A stretch of 64,000 bases of DNA from Galeopsis tetrahit (GCA_963675135.1 OY776121.1:61029265-61093264), one strand, 5' to 3'. Shown: positions 21,481 through 32,606, counted from the stretch's first letter. Numbers and translations are program-made. Notes: generated by a model from the letters alone, not told the origin.

Positions 21481-21950
21481 TTTTAGTGATGTTATGTTAC
21501 ACATTTTAGATATATTTTAGTGCACTTTACAGTTGTAGTGGCTTACAATTTTCAACAATATTTTTCAGTTATATTGACTTACATATTTTAGTAATGTTAT
21601 GTGACACATTTTAGTCATATTTTGTTGCACTTTTCAGTTGTAGTAACTTACAATTGTCAACAATGTGTTTAGTTATAGTGACTTACACATTTTAGTAATG
21701 TTATGTTACACCTTTTAGTCGTATTTTGTTGCACTTTTCAGTTATAATAACTTACAGTTTTCATTAAAATATTGTGTTGCACTTTTCAAGTATTTTTAAT
21801 AATATATTGTATTGCACTTTCTAGTTATAATGACTTACATTTTTCATTAAAAATTGTGTTGCACTTTTCAACTGTAGTGACTTACACTTTTTAATAAAAA
21901 AATGTGTTACACTTTTTAGTAATATTGACTTACACTTTTCAACACACACA
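21481..21950. repeat. Tandem repeat, about 105-bp unit
   Basis: Units begin with 'ttttagt(a)atgttatgt' at 21481, 21586 and 21690, periods 105 and 104, then degrade. Each unit has two half-units with 'cacttttcagttgtagt' and 'gacttacacatttt'. The same two words form the body of the foldback MITEs at 26609, 27418 and 32109, so the array seems to be an expansion of MITE-related text. Confidence 0.75.
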
Positions 21951-22094
21951 TTTTCGAAAAAAATTACAAAAAAAAAAAAAAATGACCAAGTCAAAAATTT
22001 ATTCACAATATTCTTGAATATTTAAGATTTAGGGTTGACCAAGTCAACTCAATTTCTTATAAGAAATTGATTTTATATAAGACCAAATTTATGG

Positions 22095-23212
22095 GGCGTA
22101 TTGGGTGTAGAGTCAAAATTTTAGACTTTCAAAGTTTGGGTATTTAATAGGATTTTCAAAAGTCTTTAAAAATTATTAGATATTCAATATGGATTTTAAA
22201 AGTTCTTAAAATATTTTAGGTGTTCAACAATCTAATGAATTTTTTTATTTTTTTTCAAAAATATAAATAGAAATCTCTTCTAGCAACTAGAGATTTCAAC
22301 GTATTTTCTCAAAAAACTCTAAAGAAGAAAGGTCAAAAGAAAAAAACATATGTTGTTCTTCTACACAGTTATACCTTGATCTCATTTCCCACGTAGCATT
22401 AGTAATACTTGTATCTGCGCCCTCCTCGCTTTCTTCAGTATCACCATGCAAAAACATTTTAAAATAATAAAAAGTAAAATATTTTAGAATAATTTCAAAC
22501 GTATTTACAATAGAAAATTAGTAAGTTCTATAGAATGAAAATCAAAAAATCTTCATCATTCATCGTAGATTGTCTAGTATAAATTGGGTAAGTGTACTCC
22601 CATCTTCATCATTCATCGGTAGATTGTCTAGTATAAATTGGGTAAGTGATTAAATGAAAATCTATTACTCCCTCCGTCGGCCTATAAGTTTTCCATTTTA
22701 CCATTTTGGTGCCTCCGCCTATAAGCTTCTCATACCCTTTTTGGTAAGTACTTTTTCTTACACATCACTTTATATCTTACTTTTTCTCTCTATGTCTCTT
22801 CTTCTTCCAATCACATCACTTATACTATATTTATTATTTAATCACTTTTTTTAATCTCTGTGTCAAAAAGTTACGGGAAACTTATAAGCGGACGGAGGGA
22901 GTATTTATTTGAAGTGACTGCATGAAAATAATAATGATGAATAATAATTTTTTTTTTAAACTAATGTATTTTTTATATTTTTTCTAAATAATTTGAATAA
23001 TTTTTTTTTAATAAGCATTCCATATACGGAGTCTATGAAAATCAATTTAAAATCAATAAAAAAAAAGTGTATTCACAATCCTGTCAAATCTATAAAAATT
23101 CATATAAATTAATAAAAAAAATCAGTCAAAAAGTTTATAAATTTTCCGAAACCATATACTTTTTAAAGTTTAAAATCCAATAAAATCTCAATTGAATATC
23201 TTTTCCTTACCT
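22095..23212. mobile_element. Decayed Harbinger-like MITE, host of a nested Stowaway
   Basis: The left end (gggtatttaataggattttc, then aatctcttctagcaactag) matches the complement of 46170-46426. The right end (taaaatctcaattgaata) matches the complement of 45558-45770. So this is a diverged, opposite-oriented copy of the 45558-46426 element. It carries a 57-bp tandem duplication (22545-22655) and the Stowaway at 22668-22901. Termini are decayed and I could not confirm a target duplication. Confidence 0.65.
22668..22901. mobile_element. Stowaway MITE
   Basis: TA at 22666-22667 and 22902-22903. The terminal inverted repeat is near perfect: ctccctccgtcggcctataag at the left and the complement of cttataagcggacggaggga at the right. 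234 bp, no coding capacity. Confidence 0.88.
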
Positions 23213-23394
23213 TAGTTTAAAATGAATAGTTAACTACTCCCTATATTATAAAATTTTATTTTTATTAATATACAATGAAATGTTATGTTTTAAGTTAAAC
23301 AAAGACTTTAAAAAATAAAAATTAAACAAAGGCATTTAATTATTTTATATATTTAAACATTTTTCTCTTTCTCATGCAATTTGATTTTTTTTTT

Positions 23395-23870
23395 TAACCA
23401 ATCAAATTAACCAAAACAAAAACAATAAATTTTGTTCAAACTAATACTGAAATTTAATCTTCAGCATCGGTTTTTAAACAACAGAGGAGCCGTTTCTCCG
23501 CCAATCAAGAAAGAATGGTGAATTCTGAGCAACAGAAACAAGAATAAAGAAGAACAAATAAAATTAACCAAAATAAAACAATAAATTTTATTCAACAAGA
23601 ATAAAGAAGAACAAATAAAATTAACCAAAATAAAACAATAAATTTTATTCAAATTGGTCTTTTCCAGTGTAAGTCTTCAAACAAACAGACTGAATTCATT
23701 GTATTAATTGTAAACATACTTTTAATTGGGTTAAAGTAAAATTTATTTTTCCTTCTCCTTCCCATACCTTCCAATAGAATGTTGAGAGGGAATAAAAAAA
23801 TTTGAGAGCTTAAATTAAAAGAAGATGATTTTCTGTTTTAGAAATCCAAAAAATAATTAGATAATATTAA
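23395..23870. repeat. Paralogue of 17390-17860 with 57-bp tandem duplication
   Basis: Shares with 17390-17860 the words 'aattaaccaaaacaaa', 'aataaattttattcaa', and the end 'tagaaatccaaaa.aat'. A 57-base unit starting caagaataaagaagaac is repeated at 23539 and 23596. The short open frames on the minus strand are repeats of this unit, not a gene. Confidence 0.7.
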
Positions 23871-24202
23871 AAATATAATATGAATTTATATGAATTTCTT
23901 ACAACTACTCGACTATACATCAAATGGATTTTCAAGTTCACAAAATATACTAGGGATAAATTAGTTCTGCAAAGATTTTAAGATTCATGATATAAAAACT
24001 TGACAAAAGCTTACCGTCCACTAATGTGCTATAACTAATTACTTAGTTGTAGCTAAAAGATACTCCTAAATATAAGTCATAATCGCGTACACTCATCACA
24101 AGACTTGTTACATAATCCTAGATTATAAAACGTTTCATGAAGTCAATCTTTCAAATAAAAAGATAGGTGTAGCCTAAAGCAGGCCATGCACTAAAGAGCG
24201 AG

Positions 24203-24994
24203 TCAAGAGAGAATCGCTCTAACCCTGATGTCGCGTGCTCTTTTCTTCATCTCATCGGCCTTGGCCATTTCAATGATCAGTTTCTCTTCAATCAACGACA
24301 GCTCGTACTTGAGTTTAGCAATCATCACCTCATTTATCTTCATCTCATCCTTAACACTCAAGTAAGCATCGAAGCGCGTCTTTGTATCATGTATATCCTC
24401 TAGCTTCTCGCGAAGCCAACTGAGATTCAGCTTCTGGCTCTCCATAAACCGAACTTCATCCAGCATTTCATTGACATCTTTGAGTTTAATGTTGCTGAAC
24501 TTCTTCTCCTTGAGTGTACCAAAGATGGCACATGTTCGTTCAAGGAAAAATGAGACGATGGTTGGTGGTTTGTCTTCACTCTTAGTCGTGATATCACCAT
24601 ACTTTTCAAAGATGGCGCTAAGAAGAGGCCCGTTGTCTTTCCTTACCCTGTGCCCATTTATAAAGACAAATGCAAGATCTAAAGGGGATATATCATCATC
24701 ATCTGTGTCATCTTCAAGCCTTCCAGCAATTTCAGTGAAGTTAAAAGAAGTGCATTGGCTAGTTTTACCAGCATGGCTAGTGCTGCTCATTTTGTCATTA
24801 GGTATGTGATCGGGATTGGTAATCGGGACTGAAGTTTCATGCTGGGGTTCTGGAATAGAAGTGGCTGGTTGAGAACTCTCATTGCCTGCCTCTCTGCTAC
24901 AACCGTTCCTTTCGATATTTCTAACAGGACTCCGTAAGGGAGAGGCCAAAGAATGAAACGGGTGAGGGACCAAGTTGAAATGAAAGTGGATATG
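24203..24994 (-). CDS. PEARLI4-like protein, last exon
   Basis: An open frame of about 263 codons ends at TAA/TAG near 24203. Its N-terminal 90 residues are Ser/Pro-rich and likely disordered. An acidic run (DDTDDDD) leads into FVFINGHRVRKDNGPLL and SAIFEKYGDITTKS, then a helical region (VNEMLDEVRFMESQKLNLSW, LREKLEDI) and a C-terminal coiled coil (KLKYELSLIEEKLIIEMA). This order, with the 'LL..IFEKYGDI' signature and the later 'LNLSWLREKLE', fits the plant PEARLI4/phospholipase-like family, whose biochemical role is not established. No ATG begins the frame: upstream the frame hits TAG inside 'agtttcag', which reads as a 3' splice site, so an exon start at 24994 is proposed. Upstream exons are not resolved. 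The gene may be complete or a fragment. Confidence 0.62.
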   Translation of the reverse strand, partial: HIHFHFNLVPHPFHSLASPLRSPVRNIERNGCSREAGNESSQPATSIPEPQHETSVPITNPDHIPNDKMSSTSHAGKTSQCTSFNFTEIAGRLEDDTDDDDISPLDLAFVFINGHRVRKDNGPLLSAIFEKYGDITTKSEDKPPTIVSFFLERTCAIFGTLKEKKFSNIKLKDVNEMLDEVRFMESQKLNLSWLREKLEDIHDTKTRFDAYLSVKDEMKINEVMIAKLKYELSLIEEKLIIEMAKADEMKKRARDIRVRAILS

Positions 24995-25367
24995 CTGAAA
25001 CTATTATACACAACAATAAGGGGCATCAAGTTGAATCACCAATTAAAGAAATATATGTTAGAAAAGTTGCACCGTAAATGGCTAAAATCACTTTTTAGAA
25101 AACGAATAATCGAGGCTTGTGTAAACACAATTTTCTTAAAACAATATTCGTCCTTCACTCTCGCTTCACTCTCGGTGCTAGTGACTATTAGGACGTTTGT
25201 TTCCCATGATACAACGATTAGATAGCAACAATACTAGCACAAGTATTTTGCTTACGACGAACCGAGTAGTTGCCCGAAATATATCACCGGAGTGCCAAGA
25301 GAATTTTAGCAATTTACAAGAAGCAAGAAGAACAAGGCAAATGCCGGAAATGTGTTTGATCTCTCTC

Positions 25368-25421
25368 CATTCTCGTGTTTCTCGTTGTGTTTGGGGCTAT
25401 GGGTTGCAGCTACTTATATAG
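25368..25421 (-). promoter_or_regulatory. Possible TATA box and short first exon of the PEARLI4-like gene
   Basis: The minus strand has CTATATAAGT at 25421-25412, followed by ATG at 25370-25368 opening MERDQTHFRHLPCSSCFL and then a TAA overlapping a possible donor (CTT|GTAAAT). Joining this donor to the proposed acceptor at 24994 does not keep the frame, so if this is the first exon, other exons or splice sites exist. Weak. Confidence 0.3.
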
Positions 25422-25429
25422 TCAACCCA

Positions 25430-26599
25430 AATTTGTAACCGTTGGCCGCAATAAAGTAGCAATTAAATATTTGGACCAAAACCGAAATTGGACCAAAACT
25501 GAAACTGTCATTCTTAATGCGAATTTTAATTGATAATTCAACCTTGATGTAACTGCTGCAGCCATCAAATGTAACCTCAAGCGTTTTAGTGCAGGTTTTT
25601 AATTTTCCGAATAAATTTCTAACTCTTGAATTTCAAAATGGACTGAAACTGTCACAGCCCCAATAATGATACATTTGTAACATTCATCCAATTTAAATTC
25701 AAGGTTTAATTCTCCGAAAATAACTACCAACACTTCAATTTTGAAACTGCTCTAATTATTTCAGCAGTTACGGAAAAATCCGAGGCAAGAAGTAGTTTGT
25801 CCGTCCGCTACCAAATCGGTGCGACATTCGTGTAATTTTACAAACTACTAATGGGTTCATACTTTTACACCCACTTCCTCATTTGATATTTTCCAATATA
25901 GGACAAAAACCACTTTGTTTTTTCCTACTCAAATTTTGGTTACAACAATTGTTTGAAAAATCATTTCGCATTCATTCCAACACCAAAATGGGCGAATGAG
26001 ATATCGAGTCGAAGCTCACTTCGAAGCACCTTTTCCAACAATATATACTCCCTATTCAAGTTCTGAAAGGTGTAACGCTGTCGACTTATGGGAAAAAGAA
26101 AGAAGACTTTTTCAAACACAATTTCTCATACACAACTAGCCCAACTATTTAAGTCATGAAAAGTGGATATGATGCAAGCAGGAGATCATATTTGGTAAGA
26201 TAATAAGACCACATGCATATCGAGTTAAATCTCACAACCCCATTTCAATAAAGGAAATATATCTTAACATCTCACAAACAGTCGTAATAAACGACTAGCT
26301 TTTCGAGTGAAAGTATATAAGAAGAACTAATTTCTAACCTGAAGTTCATAAAACTAACCTACATCTATAATGCTACATCCATGTGCAAAACTTTATTTTT
26401 CCTATTCTTCTTTAAGATAGAAATTTCACAAAGGTTTAATCATTCTCTCCAAATTAAAATCACCAATATTCTATTTTACAAGCAGTAAGATCAAGCAAGT
26501 TATGGAGATGTCTCTCTTTTTTTCCTAAAATAAATTAATAATTACAAAAATGGAAGCAAACAAGTTTGTTGTTTCCATTACGATACACTTAGAGATTCT
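25430..26599. other. AT-rich intergenic DNA
   Basis: No coding frame, RNA gene or clear repeat is seen. It has a few short repeated phrases (ggaccaaaac, 25470-25500), but nothing I can name. Confidence 0.4.
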
Positions 26600-26608
26600 T
26601 TAAAAAAT

Positions 26609-26821
26609 GGTAAAGTCTAGTATGCACTCGAGTGCATGCTGTGCACCCTAGTCCATGTGCACTTTTCAGTTTACTGACTTACACTTTTTGGTAAATGGTG
26701 TTGCACTTTTCAATTATTACTAAAAATATTATTATACAGTTTAATAATTGAAAAGTGCAACTGAAAAGTGCAACATGGACTAGGGTGCACAACATGCACT
26801 CGAGTCCATAGCAGACCAACC
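26609..26821. mobile_element. Mutator-type foldback MITE, copy 1
   Basis: A 213-bp element flanked by a perfect 9-bp duplication ttaaaaaat (26600-26608 and 26822-26830). The ends read ggtaaagtctagtatgcact and the complement of 'agcagaccaacc'. The two arms (gcactcgagtgcatgctgtg; tgcacttttcagtt) pair over most of the length around a centre near 26735. 9-bp duplications point to Mutator-like elements. No coding capacity. Confidence 0.85.
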
Positions 26822-27417
26822 TTAAAAAATTTAAAGTAAAAAAAAAAATTAAAGAGACATGATGAGCGGTGTGGATATTTGGCGGAGTTTCTAGAGACGC
26901 ATTTGTCATTTCCTTTCTTTTCATTGCACTTCTTGTGTTTACCATGGTTGTTTTTCAACAAGTTTAGGATTGGGAACGTGGCTAATCACCCAACTTTGCT
27001 TGCCAGAAGAAAACTATGATCGGTTTAATTATAATGGGAACTTGAAATATTTTGGACACAACGCATACATTAGAAAATGGAATTTGAAATATTTTAGAAT
27101 TGAGACCCGCAAATTTCGCAATTGAAAAAAAATTATATTATTATTTAATAAAATTTTATATAATTTATTATTTTTGAATATATTTGATGATAATTAATGT
27201 ATTTGATGGTTAATCATTAATTCCATTTGCACTTAAATTAACTTTACTCAAAATATATATTCTAACTTTAAAGAAATAGTTGAGAATTTTGAGATAGGGC
27301 TGAGTAGTAATCTTATAATCATTCCATCTCTATATACGGAGTATCACATTAGAAAGAGTATTTTAGTTAAGAGGAATAAAATATTATCTTAATGAAAGAT
27401 TAATATAAAAAAATAAA

Positions 27418-27618
27418 GGTAAAGTCTAGTATGCACTCGAGTGCATGCTGTGCACCCTAGTCAATGTGCACTTTTCAGTTTACTGACTTACACTTTTTGG
27501 TAATGGTGTTGCACTTTTCAATTATTGCTCATTTACTAAAAAGTGTAAGTGAGTAAACTGAAAAGTGCACATGGACTAGGGTGCACAGCATGCACTCGAG
27601 TCCATAGCAGACCAACCC
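27418..27618. mobile_element. Mutator-type foldback MITE, copy 2
   Basis: 201 bp, same ends as the copy at 26609, flanked by a perfect 9-bp duplication aaaaataaa (27409-27417 and 27619-27627). The loop is shorter than in copy 1, leaving a nearly complete hairpin. Confidence 0.88.
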
Positions 27619-27627
27619 AAAAATAAA

Positions 27628-28969
27628 TTATTTTATGAGAAATAAATGATATAATAAAATTGTTACGTTTTGAAGAATTAATAAGAAATTGAAACTTTTT
27701 ATTGATTCTCTTTGTTTTTTAAAAATTGTACTATGAACAGAAGAAGGAAGAAAAAAATTACATAAAATTACATTAATAAGTAGTTATATGTTGTAAGTTT
27801 TTCATTGATTCTCTTCACATCTTCCTTCTTTGAACTCTCTTCTTTATTGAGCTCTTATTCACATCCTCTTCCTTTTTACAATGGGTAAATTATTGTTAAG
27901 GTCATTTCACTAAAAGTTTTATCTAATTGGGAATAGGTTATTGATTTAAATCTATTAGAGTCAAAATGGCACCTAATAAGACATAGTTGCCCTTTACCCA
28001 TTTAAATAATTTGAAATTAATAAATATTAGTCAGATTTACATCAAATCGTTTGAATTAATGCATATCCCCGTAAAACGCAATATTATATCACCTTCCATT
28101 ATTCAAATGTTCCTAAAATTAAGTCAATTCGAATTAATTAGCTGAACTTTGTGTAGCTGAAGGATTACTTTCCCAAAACAAATAAAGGTATAAAATCTGC
28201 ATTTTATGATCCAGAATTAAATTACAACTAAAATACTCATAACATAATTAAAACACAAAAAGACTAAATAAGCGTGTCATAGTGGATGCAGTTTCCCGTT
28301 ATTTGAATATGCATACATATATGAAAATAGATTATGAAGTTTAATATGAACACTGAAATGAATTTTGGTATGTAGAAATGGATCATAATAAAATTATGAG
28401 TTTATAAGCTTAATTAGAAAAAGGTTCATACATGGATATGCATATGCACAAAAAATAGGGTACATGCATTTTACATATGTGCATATGTGAAATGCACTAT
28501 GCGATATGCATGTATACATGCATACGGTAATGTGCATATCTAATGTTCACCTCTATGTCAAGCTGTTGAATCCATGAAACTTCTCCTTTTTTCGCCTAAT
28601 CCTCGAGTATTAAGTTGCACCCTAAAGACGTAATAATTAGGGCGATTCTTGCTCAGAAAAATACTAACCGGTAATTCTTTCAACGTCGGGTTGCACCTCC
28701 CAATTTTCAACAATGGCAGATTTCAAACAAAGTAGAAATTAGGACTAACCGTTTGTGATTTTTCCCAAATCGCATCAATGACAGCATAAATTGAATCGTT
28801 TCTGCAGCCCACCAAAACAATGTTGAATTCTCCTTCGTTCCTCCTAAAATGCATCGATGTGTTCTTCCCAATTGCAGCGATTCTAGAATATTGTAACCGC
28901 TCCTTCAGCCCAGAAATCGATGATGACATTCACCCACGATCTTCCAAACAAACACAACTTCGCGTTTTC
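27628..28969. other. AT-rich intergenic DNA with ATGCAT-like cluster
   Basis: No coding frame is convincing. 27640-27860 shares phrases with the purine-rich duplicated block further right (cacatcttccttctttgaac; gagctcttattcacatcc). Between 28305 and 28545 words such as atgcatac, atatgcatat, acatgcat and gatatgcatg cluster densely. Confidence 0.45.
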
Positions 28970-29410
28970 ACAAATTTGCAGCAATTGTTGGAGTATTTGA
29001 TTTCTCTGACTTGGGTTTCTGTATTTAATTATACACCGCAAATCTCCATCACCACCTCCAAATCTTGCAGACGAATCTGGCTTCACGGCGGCGAAGCCAA
29101 CGTCGGGCAGTTTCTCGGAAGGCATCCGGAGCGCGACGGAAACACTAACGGTATACAAATTCGAGGATTTAGAGAAGGCCACAAATTCATTTGCAGAGTC
29201 CAATAGAATCAATGGAAGCTCCTCTGTGTACCTAGGCTCATTCTATGGAGACGATGCTGTGGTGAAGATAATGAAATGGGATGTTTCTAGGGAAGTGAAT
29301 GCGCTTCGAAAGATCAATCATTCCCACATAATCAGGCTTTCTGGCTTTTGCCTCCAACAAAGGAGGCACCACCTATCTCGTGTATGAGTACGTTGAGAAC
29401 GCCGCCTCAG
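28970..29410 (+). pseudogene. LysM receptor-like kinase fragment (LYK4/5-like)
   Basis: From 29056 a single plus frame reads PPPNLADESGFTAAKPTSGS, then TETLTVYKFEDLEKATNSF at about 29137-29193 and INGSSSVYLGSFYGDDAVV, then KINHSHIIRLSGFC. A one-base shift at about 29358 leads to GGTTYLVYEYVENAA, after which similarity ends. This is the juxtamembrane region and N-lobe of a LysM receptor-like kinase; the RINGSVYRGSF-type glycine loop and the VKxMKxDVS line are marks of the LYK4/LYK5/NFP branch, known as inactive-kinase chitin or Nod-factor receptors. A decayed hydrophobic stretch (28980-29030) may be the membrane span, out of frame. The ectodomain and the rest of the kinase are absent. It is a truncated, frameshifted relic, perhaps moved here by a transposon. 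Confidence 0.75.
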
Positions 29411-29467
29411 CCCAGAAATTGATGATGGAGATGAATTAAATCGTAATCGCGTTTTCTGGAGTTAAAT

Positions 29468-32090
29468 GTTAGGAACGGAGGAGGGAAAAAAATTACACTG
29501 TGTAACAAAAAGTTAACTGAACACAAAAAATATTACACTATCTAATTAAATTAGAGAACAAAACATTAAATTACACTATCTAAGAAAATTAGAAAACACG
29601 ATCTAGCAAGTGAGAAATGGAATCAAGGAATCGGACGTGAAAAACAATAGATCCATTAAAAAAAACAATTTAAAAGTAAATTAAACTAAACTAATGCAAA
29701 GAACCGAAAAGAAGAAAGGGTTTACAATTGTCTTCTTACTTGCTATATTTAAAGAAATAAAAATAATGAAGAACGGTTGTTAATGAAAACTGTAAATAAA
29801 AAAAATTAAATAGAGGAGACAAGAAATATGAGAGAGAGAGAGGAGAGAACCTAAAAAATAATTAAAAAAAATGTAAAAGAAAAAAAAAATAAACCTAGAA
29901 AAAAATAATTTAACAAAAATGTAAAAGAAAGAAAATGGTAAAAGAAAAAAAATTGAGACAGAAAAAGAGAAATAAGGAAGATCTGAGAAAATAATTTAAC
30001 AAAAATGTAAAAAAAAAATGGAAATAAAAATGGAAATAAAAAAAAGGGACATGTCTACCTTAAACTCTTATTCTCATTCTCTTTCCATATTCTTTCATCG
30101 AACTTGTAAAGAACGGAAAAGAAGAGACTTTATATTTTAAAAAAATTAAAAAATAAATAAATAACTTTTATTAATAAAAACTGTAAAAAAAAAAAAATTA
30201 AATAGATGAAACAGAGAAATATGAGAGAGAGAGCAGAGAGCCGAAAAAATAATTAAAAAAAATGTAAAAGAAAAAAAAATAGACCAAAAAATAATAATTT
30301 AATAAAAATGTAAAAGAATGAAAACTATAAAAAAAAAAAAAAAAAGAATTGAGGAAGGGAGATCTGGGAAAATAATTTAACAAAAATGTAAAAAAAAGCT
30401 GTAAATAAAAAAAAGGATATGTCTGCTTGAACTCTTATTCCCATTCTCTTCCATCTTCTTTCATTGAACTTTTATGAACTCTTATTCTCATTCTCTTCCA
30501 TCTTCTTTCATGGAACTTTTATTCTCATTCTCTTCACATCTTCTTTGAACTCTCTTGTTTACTGAACTCTTATTCACATCATCTTCCTTTTTGCAATTTG
30601 ACGACATATCTGTTAGGGACGGAGGAGGGCAAAAAATTACACTGTCTAACAAAAAGTTAATGGAACACCAAAAAAAAATACACTATCTAAGAAAATTAGA
30701 GAACACATAAACAACTATCCAGCAAGTGAGAAGATGCAAAGAAAAACAATTAAAAAGTAAATTAAACTAAACTAATAGCAACGGTTTTTGAGAAGAATAG
30801 TCGAAGAAGTTTTTGATAAGAATGACAAAGAACGAAAAGAAGAATGGTTTACAATTGTCTTTCTTACTCATTATATTTAAATATTTAAAGAAATAAAAAA
30901 TAATGAAGAACAGTTGTTGAGAGAGGAATAACTGCTTTGTATTTAAAAAACAAATAACTTTTATTAATAAAAACTGTAAATAAAAAAAATTAAATAGAGG
31001 AGAGAGAAATATGAGAGAGAGGAGAGAACCAAAAAAATAATTAAAAAAAATAACTTTTATTAATGAAAACTGTAAATAAAAAAAATTAAATAGATAAATA
31101 ACATTTATTAATGAAAACTGTAAATAAAATAAATTAAATAGAGGAGAGAGAAATATGAGAGAGAGGAGAGAACCAGAAAATTAAATAACTTTTATTAATG
31201 AAAACGGTAAATAAAAAAATTAAATAGAGAAGACAGAGAAATATGAGAGAGAACCGAAAAAATAATTAAAAAAATGTAAAAGAAAAAAAAATGGATCGAA
31301 AAAAAAAATTAACGAAAATGTAAAAGAAAAGGAATTTAGATAGTGAAATAAGGAAGATCTTGAAAAAATAATTTAACAAAAATGTAAAAAAATACTGTAA
31401 ATAAAAAAAATTAAATAGAGAAGAAGAAATAGGGGAGAGAGAGAGGAGAGAATTGAAAAAATAATTAAAAATAAAAGTAAAAGAAAAAAAAAGACCGAGA
31501 GAAAAAGGGGAGAGAGAAAGGAAAAAAAGAATCGTAAATTTTAATAAAATTAGAATATTAAAGAATTAAATTTTTTTAAAGAATATTAAAGAAACGGTAA
31601 AAAAACCTATAAAAGAGAGAGGAGGAAAATTTAAGGAAATTTAAAAAAAAAAATTAATTTTTTTTAAAGAATTAATTTATTTTAAAGAATAAGAACCTAT
31701 AAAAGAGAGACTAAGGAGAGAGAAAACCAATCGAGAAAAAAAGGGATAAGAAAATTTAAAAAAATAAATTTTAATATTTTTTTAAAGAATATTGATGAAA
31801 ACAGTAAAGAATCTCTTAGTGAGCAAGGAGAGAGAAAATGTCAAGAGAGAGAGTAAGGAGAGAGAAAATGTCAAAAGAGAGAGTAAGGATAGAGAAAAAC
31901 TGTCAAAAAAGACAGAGAAAGAGGGGAGAAGTAAAAATTATTTAAAAAATATAAAAGAAAAATGTATAAAGAATAAAAAAAACAATTATTAAAAAAAAGA
32001 GGGAGAGAGAGAGAAAACTGTAAAATAATAGAGAAAAAAGGGGAGAGAGAAAAAAAAATGTAAATTTTAAGAAAATTAGAAAAATAGAAC
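29468..32090. repeat. Purine-rich low-complexity block, 1.14-kb unit duplicated
   Basis: The sequence 'ggaacggaggagggaaaaaa..ttacactgt..taacaaaaagttaa' at about 29468 recurs at about 30612, so the unit is about 1.14 kb. Within and after it, the plus strand is almost all A and G for long stretches, with repeated 'gagagagaggagagaacc', 'aattaaaaaaaatgtaaaag' and the pyrimidine line 'gaactcttattctcattctc'. The unit frays into shorter repeats after 31000. Open frames here encode only Lys/Glu/Arg runs and are not genes. Confidence 0.8.
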
Positions 32091-32108
32091 GGAAGAAATC
32101 TGAGAAAT

Positions 32109-32333
32109 GGTAAAGTCTAGTATGGTCATGTTGCACTTTTCAGTTTTACTGACTTACACTTTTTTGGTGGTAAATGGTGTTGCACTTTTCAATTATTATT
32201 AAAAATATTATTATATAGTTTAATAATTGAAAAGTGCAACACCATCTACCAAAAAGTGTAAGTCAGTAAAACTGAAAAGTGCAACATGGACTAAGGTGCA
32301 CAACATGCACTCGAGTCCATAGTAGACCAACCC
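32109..32333. mobile_element. Mutator-type foldback MITE, copy 3
   Basis: 225 bp with the same ends (ggtaaagtctagtatgg; tagtagaccaaccc) and hairpin arms as the copies at 26609 and 27418. The 9-bp flanks ctgagaaat and ttttgaaat agree at six positions, so the duplication has decayed or one flank changed. The left arm has lost the 'gcactcgagtgcatgctg' segment. Confidence 0.78.
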
Positions 32334-32412
32334 TTTTGAAATTAAAATTTTTTTATAATAAAAATGAAGTATTTATGGTCTCTAAAATAAATCAGAACAA
32401 ATATGTGTGATA

Positions 32413-32606
32413 CTCCCTCCGTCCCATAATAATTTGTACGGTTTGATCGTCATACTTAAAAAAAAAAAAGATTCAGGGATTGGTGAATCTGATTAAGGTG
32501 ATGTTGAAAGAGTATTAATTTTGTGGACTATATTAAAAGTGTTCAAGTAATCTTGAGATCCAATTAAAAAAAATGTACAATTAATAACGGAACGGAGCGG
32601 AAAGAG
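32413..32606. mobile_element. Stowaway MITE, complete
   Basis: TA at 32411-32412 and 32607-32608. Ends ctccctccgtcccataataa and the complement of 'ttaataacggaacgg'. 194 bp. It is the complete relative of the MITE at 1-224 and of the one at 16344-16599, and it sits at the same place in the segmental duplication as the one at 1-224. Confidence 0.87.

Noticed and set aside
28723..28929. Minus-strand 68-codon frame left of the kinase relic
   Set aside because: No recognisable family and no support from splice signals; it may be chance.
28883..29212. Minus-strand open frame opposite the LysM kinase relic
   Set aside because: The plus frame shows clear kinase-family motifs; the minus frame is its shadow.
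31792..31992. Lys/Glu/Arg-rich open frame
   Set aside because: It arises from the GAGAGA/AAAA low-complexity block.
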